The notes under the pieces were generated by a model that had not been told where the DNA came from, ran no database searches, and worked only from the letters and a program-made list of their open reading frames with translations. The position numbers and the translations under genes are program-made. From Symbiodinium natans (lineage: Eukaryota; Sar; Dinophyceae; Suessiales; Symbiodiniaceae), in NCBI GenBank assembly GCA_905221605.1, contig CAJNDS010000404.1, forward strand, positions 48,501 through 112,500: a stretch of DNA of 64,000 nt, given 5' to 3'. Shown here in pieces: positions 1 to 11,100 of the stretch (positions are counted from its first letter, which is position 1; each line of letters opens with the position of its first letter).

Positions 1-25
1 CCCCCCCCCCCCCCCCCCCCCCCCC
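1..25. repeat. poly-C run at window edge
   Basis: The first 25 bases are all C. Similar pure C or G runs recur at about 12.41, 14.51, 22.50, 23.31, 24.76, 38.31 and 46.82 kb, so this is probably one of the genome's homopolymer tracts, although an assembly edge could also produce it. Confidence 0.9.
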
Positions 26-849
26 GCTGTATTCCAAGAGGAAAATGGGTTATTTTTTTTTTGATGCTTATTTATTTGTTTTTTGATCCCTTGGGGTTAT
101 TTTTTTTGATGCTTACTTAGTTTTTTTTTGATCCTTCACCCTGTGCGCTCTTGTGCGCTCTTGTTTTGACCCTCAGTTGCTGCAGCTCGGCATTAGTCGA
201 CGAAGCGCTTGTGACACGCAGGCAGGTCACCGCAGCTACAGCGTGGGGGCCTCAAACAGGGTCAGAGAGTCAGAGACCCTAGGGTTTTGGGGTTTTGATA
301 GCAGCGGCTCGTTTTGCTTCGCCTTTCTTGGTTTGGTGCTGAGCCCTTCGTACCGAGGCTGAGCAGGCAGCACAAATAGCTGATTCTGCTTGGGACGCTG
401 GCATAGCTTCAAGAGCCAGAGCCGAGGCGTTCACATCAAGTAATTGACACCATCTTGTGCCTTTTTTTCTGTAACTTCTGTAACTTCATGTAGCTTCTGT
501 AACATATCAATCTATTGCAGATGCCTTGCAGCTGCCTGCCAGTTGGAAGACACACTGTGTTTGAAGTTGCACGGACAGGCAAAACGTTCGGCAGTCCCAA
601 AGCGGAGAGATCGGCAGGACAGCTCGTCAAGTTTGGAACCTGCATCAAGTCTTGAATGGCGCTCTCACACCTTCTGCGCTTCCCTCATGCGAGGTTGCTT
701 GCGGTCCAACTGTGGTAGCTAGGTTAATAAGTTGCAGCATTTGTTTGCTTGGGTGCAACTTTTTATTTTGCTTGTCACTTTTTGTGTCTCGGGCCTCAAG
801 GTTCTACCCCCAGCACTCAAACGAGCCTGTGGCAATCTTAAGGGCTTTG
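26..849. other. no gene recognised
   Basis: Starts with T-rich sequence in which TTTTTTTGATGCTTA-like phrases repeat (about 50-135). The rest contains short open frames on both strands, none with a recognisable domain or convincing splice boundary. I see no RNA gene. Confidence 0.5.
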
Positions 850-1450
850 TCAGGAGGAGCAAAGCCTAAACCCTGAAAAGAGGCCTGAAGACCCGGACAG
901 ATGTGGCAAACCCAAATTCCATCTGGCCGCGAAGAGGCGGCTTTTGGAGCTCGCTGGCCAAATGAGGGACACGCGTTGGGGTCATGCTATTGGCCGGGAC
1001 ACCTGCAGGGGTTCATGTTAGCTGAGCAGGCCGAAGGGATGTGAGAACATGTTGGGTGGCAAGCCCTAAACCCTACAAGGAGATGGTGGCAAGCCCTAAC
1101 CCTGGCAAACGGTAAGCCCTTTATGGAGATGTTGGGTGGCAAGGCCTAAGCCCTGAAAACAGATGTTGCAGTGCGCCCCTGAAGCTTGAAAAGATATAAT
1201 ATGTGTTGAGAGTCGTTAAACGCCATGTCGGGTGGCAATCCCGAAAATAGATGCTGGCAGGCAGGCCTGTCACTATAATTCGAGATGCGCGTGGCCCTAA
1301 ACGGAGAGAGACTGCATTGGCTGGGAAGGCTGCAGGCTGCCCAGCAGCCGCAAAGGACATGTCGACCCCAGAAAGGAGAGGTTGAGTCCTAAATAGAGGT
1401 GTTGGCAGCACACGCCTGAAACGGAAAGGCCGCATCTGGGGAAGGCATGA
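850..1450. repeat. degenerate telomere-like repeat block A (CCCTAAA orientation)
   Basis: Irregular copies of a roughly 33-35 bp unit that combines a GGAGATGTTGGGTGGCAAG-like half with CCCTAAACCCT. Examples lie near 1040-1080, 1085-1145 and 1150-1175. The same unit reappears at 41.4-42.2 kb in this orientation and at 32.5-33.4 kb inverted. It is interstitial, because coding genes lie on the far side. Confidence 0.75.
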
Positions 1451-1494
1451 GCCCTACGGCGGCTAAGGCGAAAATGTGAAATTGTCTGCTTATT

Positions 1495-1939
1495 ATGTAT
1501 AGAGCAAATAATGTCTGTATGGCATCAAAAAAGCACAACCGCCCTCTCGAGACATCGGACGTCTTTGAAGAGAAAGAAGTTACAAGAGTCGCAGGTAAGC
1601 GAAAACAAGTTAGAGTTAAGCGTGCTTCTATCTCACCGTTCTTATGCTCCAGTGGAGGGCAAGATGCCAGTCTGATGCCGCAGGTCACAGTTGAAACGGC
1701 TGCCAAAGCAGTGGCCCGTGCACTGAAGGCACGGCCTGTGTCCGGGCTTGGGCATGTGTATGACATGTATGACCAACTGTGCCACGTGGACAAGGTGCCG
1801 CTATCTTGTACGTCCCCGAATTCCCAAAACCCACTCCGAACCCAAAACCCTCGACTGGGGTGAGTATGCCGCTGCAAAGTTGCAGGCCGAAGCAGCGGAA
1901 CCGCCGCCGAAACGGCCAAAAACCTGCAGTGCAAAATAG
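1495..1939 (+). CDS. hypothetical coding exons, unassigned
   Basis: Two overlapping frames look partly coding. The first (1495-1863) includes VTVETAAKAVARALKA, a plausible amphipathic helix. The second ends at a TAG at 1937-1939 after a stretch reading EYAAAKLQAEAAEPPPKRPK, which has coding-like composition and a basic KRPK tail. An intron near 1.80-1.87 kb would be needed to join them; none was resolved. A 191-codon open frame lies antisense (1389-1964) and cannot be excluded. No family recognised. Confidence 0.25.
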
Positions 1940-2169
1940 ATCGCACGGGATTGCAAGAATCCATTTTATGAGAAGTGTTGTCAGTGCATCTTCAAAGGTG
2001 CTTCTGGGTGCGACACGCGATCATATGGCTCTTTGCCCAGCCACTGTAATGCATGTCTTAAAATGTCTCAAATGTATTTCGAGCATTGGTGCCTCTATTG
2101 CTGGTGCACGAAGGCGAATTCAGACATCACCGACACAACAACTCCCACCCGTGAACCTTCAAGTGCCCA

Positions 2170-3153
2170 GTGGATGTGCCCATGCTGGCGCCTCGTAAGA
2201 CTCCTTGCAGGCTTGGAGCGCCGGGGCTCCTGCGTGGCACAGTATGGCTCGCATCCTGCGCTTTGTTTGTGTCCATGTCCTTGCCTCCATCTCGTGCACT
2301 TGTCGGTGGAGTAGCTGGCCAGCGTGTGAGTCGCGCATGGAACTTTGCTTATGGCTCCAACCTGGATGAACTCACAAGAAGACGCAGACAACTTCGGCCT
2401 TCTCAGATTCAGCCGGCAGTGGCTCATGGCTGGGAGTTGCGGTTTAGCCTGCCAGGAATCCCTTTCTTGGAGCCAGCATTTGCATCTCTTCGGCCATCCA
2501 GAAGCAATAGCATCAGCACACATGGAGTGTGTCTCGAGCTGGGCATGGAGGGCTGGTTCCGTTTGCTGACCAGTGAAGGAGTTCTTGGAGCTGCAGAGGT
2601 CAATGAACTGAGAATGCGACAAGCCTCCTTGGAAGAAGTACTGGACAGGGCTGCAAAGAAGGATCAAGATGTCCGTGGCTACAGGCTCTTGCCAATCGAG
2701 GTGCAGCCTTCACTTGCAACACCCTACCGTGCACTCACGCATCCTGAACGGTAATGACTAGCGCAAGACGTAAGACGACAGATCCAAGCACCAACTCCAC
2801 AATGGCTCCTTCGTTGCCTCTCAATTCCTCTCGGGATTCTTATCTCTCTCACCGGGTACTCTTGTTCTTTGTCATTGTTGTGCTCGGAGCTGTACTTGTA
2901 GCGTGCGATGCAGACTTATGTCTCAGGGTCACCTGGGTCTTGTGAGCAGGTTTTGACATATTCTACGTCTCAGCGCGAGACGGCCTACGCCCTGGTTGAT
3001 GGTAATTTCGAACCTCCAGCACCTCAGATCAAGCTGCCATCTTTGAGATATTGGCGGCTGCTGCGCAATGGGGCAAGGCGACATGGCTTGACACGCGAAT
3101 ACCGCGACTATCTGGCCTCGTTGCCGAGGCCCTTGAGAGTGGCTGAAACCTAA
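2170..3153 (+). CDS. gamma-glutamylcyclotransferase-like protein, two exons
   Basis: Members of this fold cyclise gamma-glutamyl groups, releasing 5-oxoproline. Exon 1 (2170 to about 2730) contains FAYGSNLDELTRRR, the family's N-terminal YGSN substrate-binding loop, then RPSRSNSISTHGVCLELG and EGWFRLLTSEG. Exon 2 (about 2950-3153) gives LPSLRYWRLLRNGARRHGL and ends at TAA, matching the family's C-terminal PSxRYxxLLxxGAxxHGL helix. Joining at a GC donor (2731) and a TTGTGAGCAG|G acceptor (2949/2950) keeps frame and reads PYR|VLTYS; the exact donor is my inference because a GT at 2751 breaks frame. Residues about 20-45 (LLRGTVWLASCALFVSM) are hydrophobic and could be a signal or plastid-targeting leader. 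The start ATG is the first in frame but unproven. Substrate class cannot be told from the sequence. Confidence 0.75.
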
Positions 3154-6100
3154 ATGCAGTGACGGCATCATGTTCTTTTGCTGCTTTGCTGTGTGGACCC
3201 GCATATGTATGGGGCTTGTTCTAAAGGTGCTTGGAAGGGATGGGTCGTTGGGAAAAGGGTCCCTTAAATGGCGGAAACAATGAACATCAATTTATCATTC
3301 AACATGCTCAAACAAGACATCAAATTTTTTCCACACAACCGCACAACAGCTGAATCTATTAGTCGAGCTGCATCATCGAAAGCCCATCACCGAATGATCG
3401 TCAATGAATGTGCCTGACAGTGGATGCGATGCACCACTACCAGGCGACCGTTGCAAAAAACCTATACATGTACGCCTTTCATCACCGAATGTTTCGTCAC
3501 CGAATCTGTGGTGCAGTGCTGCGACCTCGGGGCAAGCTGCCCAACTGCACCTAACATGTTCTCCTGTGTCTGCAAGATAGACTCATAGATACACCATTTG
3601 CTGTACGCATTCTGGTTCTTTCCCTCCCCATATTTGCTCTTTTATTCCTCCTCACTTCACAGGCAGTAAATTGTTTAAAACTAGACCAGTTCAAATTCTG
3701 TTTCACCCCTCCGCCGCCCTCAGATCTTTGACTATCTTCTCTTTATTTCGTTCCCCAGGCTAGGCTTCTGTGCTCAGACTGACAGTCTGCACGTAGGAAA
3801 AAATGTCGGAATCCTTAAAAATGCCTATGTTGGGGACCGGCATTTGACCAACTGCCATACAAGGGATAAGGGGTACTTATTGCGCACGGGAATCTGCTGA
3901 GTTTGGCCGCCCTGAAGGTATGTGCCATCTTTGCTAGCTCCAGCTGCACTTCCAGCTATAGCTGGGGATGCCATGAAATGGTGGACGCCTGGTGCAAGCT
4001 TGGAGCAGGAGGCACAACTGCCGCCAACAAATCATACCCCTGCTTTTTTTTTGTTTGCACGGAAGTTATTGGGAATTGGTATGACGGTATAATGTGGCCT
4101 GCAGAGGCCTGGCCGCAGCTGAAAGGTCCCGCAAGCCTTGCGTGCCGAGCTCAGCGGGGCAAACCGAGATGCAAACATGAGCAGATCAGGTTTATTGTTT
4201 ATGAACTTTTACATAGCCTCTTCCAAGGCAGGGCCGCCTGGAAATTGGGCCAGACCCATCCAATGCCGTCGGTCTCTCAGGACAAAGAGGAACTGGTCCA
4301 AGCGAGACATGTACAAGCTCATGAGGCTCATACAAGCCGATTTTTCCTTTCGGGTGCTCAAAAGTCTGAGTCTCACATCAACGCTTGTGAGGGTACTTGT
4401 CGCGCATTTCTGTTGGCCGTGGCTCATAACTTTTGCTTGTTGCCTTCTAAAATGCAAGAATTTGGCTGGAAAATTGCCGTTAAAATGCACGCTTTGCAGG
4501 TCTGGAATAAATTCTGTTCCATGCCGCGGGATGACGTGCAGGGGCCTTACTTGGCCTTAGCCTTGCCCAGATGTTGACATCCTGCGGGCTGCTCTTAGGG
4601 GGCTGAAGCCGAAAACTCATCAAAGTCTTCAAGGTGGAGCTTGCAGGGCTCCGTTGTTGTAACTCGTTGTTTACATGGTCAGCCCCGCCCACGCAGTGGT
4701 GCTGGGGTTTGGGGTAAAGTGTGGACTCGGGGTCGAGCACCACGGGGCTTCTCTCCATAAAAAACCTTGAAGGGCAGAAAGAGCAGTGACATGCAAATAA
4801 GCCGGCCAGAGGCCAACCAGAAATGTTTGAGGTTGAAGCGTGTGCTAACGCTCGTTGGAGAGGACATCACAGTCGCTGTTCGAACCTGCGTCTTGCATCA
4901 GACGCATGGCAATGCTAGGCAACGATAGGCCCAAGGCAAAGGCGAACTGCAAGATCTCAGTGTGCAGCTTCACCTAGCAGGAGTGCCCAACTCTCTATTG
5001 GGCTTAACTTCTGAGATGGCATGAGGACTTTGCGCATTTCATCTCGCATACTGTTGCAATATTTGACATCAGGCAGGCTGTAAGAGTGTTCGGTCACAAG
5101 CCGCACCTATATAGCCGCAACTGGCCGCAACTAGCCCTAACCAGCCGCACTCTCATTTCACTCTCAATTCGCTTGCAAGGACGTCCAGCAGGTTGCGGCT
5201 CTTATGACTCCGCAACATTTAAAGTGCCACAACCTGTTGACACGTACTTCTAATGCCAAATTTTCCGCAGAGCAGAAGCTCAGGCGCCAAAGCAGACCGG
5301 GTTTCATAGGCTGAAGCTCCGACTGTGGTCAAAAGTTGCCAGACATGGTCAACTTTAGGTCATGAAGCTCATTTCTTCAGTTCTCGTTTCGCAGACCTCT
5401 CCAACCATGGCTCAGGACGACATGCGCAGACTTTCTCATACTTTCTCAGACTTCATTTTCACATGCACCAGCATTCAACACAGCAGAGGACCCTTTCAGA
5501 TCGTTGATGGAGCTTTCAGAGGACAACAATCTCTAAGGGACCGATGCACCTGTGCAAATCTGCCTGCTCGAATGATGGGCCATGGGTACCTATCGCGCGC
5601 ACCGAGTTCTCGGACGGCATGCAGCGCGAACCTTGGACGGTCGAAGCATGCTTCCAGGGTGGCAAGAGGCCTACTGCAGGTGAGATGTTTACATACACTA
5701 AATGCCGAACTCATAGGCCTCTCTTGTCTGGAGGTCGGTTTGAAGTTGTGGTCTTCAATTGCGCAGCAGTGCAGGGTTCTGCGGTTTCACTAGTAGGGAA
5801 TCATCACAGAATTGCCTGCGCCTCCCGCCTGCGAGGATAGGAATCGCGCCATACTAAGATGCTCATGACAACTGCAGTACATAATCCGCGTAGCGACGGT
5901 CAGCCTGGACCTCTGAGGGTTTCGCAGTGTTCAAATGTGTTTGGCATCAGGTGCGGTGTTTCCAGGGCTTGGTGGTTGCTCACGATAGTTTGGTAAGGGC
6001 GGTATTGTGGCCCGGGTGTGGAGCTACTGGGCTCAGAGTTGCGCGCATGAATGTAGATCCGAGTCAAGGGGAAAGGTCGAACAGCTTTCGTCGATGATTT

Positions 6101-7468
6101 TCTTGAAGGCATGTCGTTTCCGTCGTGACCTTCGTGTTTGGCTTGCTCTGCATTGCCCAAATGCAGGCGTGGGCGCTTGTGGTTCTGATCTGGCAGTGCA
6201 GGCGTGGTTGTATGCTTCAGAGATTCTTCAGTGAAGTTTCGTGTTCCCGAGTCAATGCTTTTCGCCCTGCCAGGCCCTGCGGCTTTGCACCCAGCGTGAG
6301 CTCATTGAAAGCTTCCTCGTTGCAGGTTCGCCCGACGTGTGACTTGAACAGGGCAGTGTTCTGTTGCATTATGAACTTCACTTGGCAGGTCGTGCCACTT
6401 GCCGTTTCTAGACTCAGGACCCGCCTGTTATTCATCTATCCCGTTCTCATGTGTTCAATTATTATCGCTATGCGACCCGCCTCGGCTGGGGCCTGATCTG
6501 AGCACCCATGCAAGGCAAATGGACGACAGAAGCGCCAGGGATCGGGGATGGAGGGCTTCTCAGATTAGGCTTCAGAGCGTGAAGGTGTAGGAAGAGTCAG
6601 TTGTAACGGAGCGGCTTGGACACCGACGGTTCTGGGTCGCAAGGTGTTGCATGGTTGAGGGATCTCAGCGACGCAGGTTCCTACCCTGAACCATTCAACC
6701 TGCTCCATCGCTTTACGGAAACATGAAAGCTCCGTGTTGCCACGCCGTTAAATCAAAGGCGGCCGAGGGTTCCCTTCCGCACTTTCAAAAGACAAACCCT
6801 TCAGCGCTCTGAGTCGATAGACATCCCCAGCTGGCCCTAGAGGGTCTCTGCTCTTCATGAAAGAGGTCCTTGGATGGATTCTAAAGTCCCCAGATCCCTA
6901 CAGGGTTGAGGGACCCCAACTGAAGACCGGTTTTCAAGGTCATGCTGGGCGCGGCGGCTAGGATTCAGGCAAAACAAAAAGCGGATTGGGTGTGGTACCT
7001 TTGGAATCCTTGAGACGCTTTATGATCCTCTTCAGACCCGAGGCATTGGCGGATAAACATATTCACTTGTCTGGTTCCTATTCGTTCTAATGTTGTTGCA
7101 TGTATCAGCGTTATCAGCGTTGTACTGCTGGAACTGAAGACCAGTGCGCCTACAATCTTGGGCCCGTCGCGCAGCTGGTGCGGGGAACGAGGCCCCGCCC
7201 TTGTCACGGAACACAACGTTTGCCGCAAGAAGACTCAGATGCGACCTACCACTTCAGATGCATGAGGGAGTGCTGAGACCTTGTCACAAGGTGGAGGGAT
7301 TTCTGCTGGAGGAGCTACATGAGAATTGTGGTATTCGTAAAGGTTTTTGTAAATTCTAAGCCCAACGCCTTGTTGAGGAGAAGTTGGGTGCTGGTTCATT
7401 TGGCACCACATGGCAGGCCTCATCCTCAGAACCATAGCCCATGGAAATATGCTGACAGGGAAGCCGAG
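3154..7468. other. intergenic stretch without a supported gene
   Basis: Open frames exist (the longest is plus strand 3903-4577, 224 codons, with an overlapping open frame in a second phase), but none shows a known motif, repeated domain or frame-preserving splice pair. The sequence is not repetitive. Small exons of an unrecognised gene could be hidden here, given how short exons are elsewhere in the window. Confidence 0.45.
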
Positions 7469-7513
7469 CCTCGCACGCCTCGCACGCCTCGCACGCCTCG
7501 CACGCCTCGCACG
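7469..7513. repeat. 9-bp tandem repeat CCTCGCACG x5
   Basis: Five near-perfect consecutive copies of CCTCGCACG. In open frames it reads as repeated PRT on the plus strand or CEA on the minus strand, so long ORFs here are simply a by-product of the 9-bp period. Confidence 0.9.
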
Positions 7514-7616
7514 CCCGAAGGCCAATGTCACTGACCGCTGTGAGGCAGCGGTGGGTTTCTGATTGTTTTGTCACCAGCCTGTGTGTGGGGTAGGCTTTAA
7601 CTCAGCAACCCGGATC

Positions 7617-7711
7617 AACCCCTTGGAGCGCCAATCCCAAGAGAATCCCTAGAGTGCCCACCGCAAGAGATCTTGCAGAAAATCCCTGGAGTGCCCAATC
7701 TCAGATGATCC
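7617..7711. repeat. degenerate minisatellite related to the 43.5 kb array
   Basis: About three diverged copies of a 30-40 bp unit containing CCCTGGAGTGCCCAA (variants CCTTGGAGCGCCAA and CCCTAGAGTGCCCA). The same core forms a cleaner array at 43.47-43.60 kb. Confidence 0.7.
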
Positions 7712-7999
7712 TTACAGGAGCCGGTGTGGGGATTCGCATTAGCTTATTGTGAGTCCTATGCTTGCATCTATCGCTCTGCGCGCTTCAAGGGCTCCACGGC
7801 GACCGAAAAGTTAAGCTCTGGCATAGGCTGGCATGGACCATCAGGCGGAATTGCTTGGGCCAAACACGAGGTATCGAGTTGCTGGCAAGGACCGATCAAA
7901 ATTTCCAAAACCAAAGGACGATCAGCACGCCATCTGTTGGGGCCCCCGCATTAGGAAAGCAAGCCAAGCAAGCACAAAATGCCGAGTACAAAGCCCGAA

Positions 8000-8046
8000 C
8001 TTATGCAAACGCACCTCCCGGAACTTATGCAAACGCACCTCCCGGG
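8000..8046. repeat. 23-bp tandem duplication
   Basis: Two adjacent copies of a 23-bp sequence beginning GAACTTATGCAAACG and ending CACCTCCCG. It lies just upstream of the first recognised kinase exon. Confidence 0.85.
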
Positions 8047-8110
8047 AACTCGCTAGAGGGTCCCACAAGGGGATTTCTCGACAACGGAGCCAGCTCTTTT
8101 GTTCTGTCAG

Positions 8111-11100
8111 GTTCCCAACTTGTCGCCGGGACAGAAGGTGGCTCTGAAGCTGGTTAGGCTGGAGGACATCCGACCCATCCGACCTGTGGACTCATCTGGG
8201 CGCAAGTGCACTAAGTGCATTGGACTTCCTAACACAGGAAGGCTGGGCCACATTGGACAAGTTTGAGCGTGAAGCTTCGGTACTGCAGAGGCTGGTGCTG
8301 TAGCCATTGCTCGTTTATGACCTGGCATCGTGAAGACTTCGCAGGCTGCAGCATCCGGCAGTTCCCTCATACTTTGGCAGTGTGGTCAAGGACCGTCCAG
8401 ATGGTCAAGACTTCGGCAGCTCAGCAGAAGCTAAACAGTCACCACGCAACTCAGGAGGTGAAATGGAATGCAAGAAGTGACACTCTGCACATCTCTGCAC
8501 TACTGCGTCTCCACACAGTGATCTCTGTAGTCCCTATCCCCTTGCACAAGGTGTGGGAGCGATTGATGTCGTTAGGTGCCCACTTGTGCATTCGTGGCCA
8601 ATCGACGAACCTGTTTGGCTTTTCTGGAGTTTGGCCATATGATCCCCACCCTAATCCAGCAGCGATAAGCCTGGAAACCTTTCTTGGACACTGTGCGTTG
8701 ACGCGATCTGGGCCAAACTTGAGCACACACACACACACCCACACACAGCGTGGCTGCTGTATTCAGCTTCAGTAGGCCTGATGCTCATGATGCCCGATGT
8801 TTGCCAGGACCATTCCCAAGATTCATAAGCCACCTTAGCAATATGAGTGCATCACTTTGGGAATTCAAGCTTCAGGTTCCAGGAAGCTCCCTCCATGATG
8901 TCCAAGAGAGAAAGTTCCCGAGGCTTAGTGTCCAACATCGTCAATGGAAAGACGTTGGAAGAAGAGCTTCGTAGTGGTCACTGGGCCGCAGGCTCAGCAC
9001 GCCAATGTCGGAAATGGACGCGCAGTGTACAGAGTACATGCAGCGCCCAGGTCGCCACCGTGGAAAATGTGAAGATGCTAGCAGACACCCTCTTGGACGT
9101 GTGGAACTGGGACATGTGCCGCATGTTGCGGGTGGCAAAGTCTCAGGAGTCCAAGAGGGAGAGAGTTGATCTAGATTGATCTAGGTGTGTGTCCATTTGG
9201 CCAGCTTTGCACCTCCGATCGTGCGCTGGCATGCTTGGGCTGTGAAGTTAGAAGCGCCTCTCGAATTGGTGTCTTACTCTGAAAAGTGAACCGGACCATT
9301 TATGCTGTTCATGATGTTCATGCACCAAGCCGACAAAGAGCATTGCAGGTCCACCGAGACATCAAGCCTCAAAACATCTTGCTGGAGGCTCTGGTTGCAA
9401 AGCTGTGCAGGTTGTACCAGCACATAAGCACAGTTGTCTTGAACGGGGCGTTTGTGTCTATGTGTGTATAAATCCTCAGGGAGTCACGACCATGTCTGTT
9501 TTAACAAGATGCAGGGTTGCAGAAAATGTGAAGAAAACAAGAGGTAGTTGCAGTCAACTGCACGTCTGCATGTAGCGCCTTTCTCCTACCTGCAGTCGTG
9601 CTAGCATTGTTGTTCCCTTTGTCACGCTAGGCCGCCAGGCCTCCTGCACTAGGGCACTGGGGTGTAATTCAGGGACTATTCAGGGCTGAGGGTTCATGGT
9701 TTTCCCCGATAAGTGCGAAGACGAAACTTGCAACACGTCGAAAGCAACGATGTTTCTTTAAACGCGCTGCCGGCCTTGCCATAGCTCCCTCAACCTCGCA
9801 AGGGCTTCGCAGGGTGTTGAACAGTTCACCCCAAACATCCTCGCATCGAAGCCGTGATACGGCATGCATCTCATCCACAACCCAGCTTAACGGGTTACCG
9901 TAGATTGTCGCAAAGCTGGTGAAGTGGGTGTGCTGCAGCCATTTTTCGAAAATTTCAGATGGCCCAAAGGCTTATGGAATGGCAAGATGGCTTGGGTCCT
10001 GGGCATCACATCTGGACCTCATGATTCAGGAGCATGTCTACTTCGCGGAGGGGAACTGATGTGCGCTTCGAATGAAGAACGCTTCAGCCGCCGCAAGCAT
10101 GATGGCTGTTTCCCGAAACGTTCGATCGAATACTGCATGCGGTCGCAAGGAATTGCCCCAGAGCAAATCAGCATCGTTGCGCATGGCTGGCTCTTCGGTG
10201 AAGAGGGCGATTTAATGAAGCGAGTTGCTGAAGAACCGGAGTGCATACAGAAGCAAATGATCTGGATAGCAGAACGATTTCGTGAGGTAGACTCCAACGT
10301 GGAATCACGGCTTCGATCAGGCTTGAGAGCACTTGGAGTCTCTGAAGATCGGCTGCGCTTCTATGACCACCACTCCTGCCACGCCGCCGCCGCTTTCTTT
10401 TCGCGGCCACCCCGCCTTCTTGTCGACAGTCGCGAGTGCTGCTGCATCACGTTGGATGGACGTGGCGATCTAGCATCTGGTAAGATTATCGAGTTCGACC
10501 AGAAGCCAGTGGTCCTCGATGTGACTTCCATGTTTGATAGCCTTGGTATGCTCTGGGCCTTTGTCACCGCTGCGTTGGGCTTCAAAGCTTTCCGCCACGA
10601 GGGCAAGATTGCAGGCTCTGGAGTACGTTCGGATGTTATACACCGTGTATCAACATCAGGGTTCGCACCCAAGATAGGCATCCGTAGAGGCAGGCCTCCA
10701 ACATTTCAGTGATTGCCTGGGCCAGTTCGTCAGCAGACTTGACTGAAAGTCTTTGCAGCCAAGGCTGTCTTTATGAAATAGTTTAGAATGAACTGAGTCA
10801 TCGGCTCACGGCCATCACAAAAAATATTCCAACCGCAATCACAAGCCCAGGACCACCAGAATACCCGCACAGTCCCATCTTCACTTGGCCCCGTGTGCAG
10901 GCCTAGCCGCTGGTGGGGACTCCGCAAGGACTCGACACATCTTCGAGAAAGTCATGGGGCTGACAAACAATGAGGGGCGATGGAGGATCAAAACGTTCTG
11001 GCAACATGAAGAGTCAAGAAACTTCATGCTTTTTCTGGCCAGCCTAGAGGGCTCAGCCCAGCAAAGGCGAGACATTCGAACGTTCGCTCTTTACCAGGAG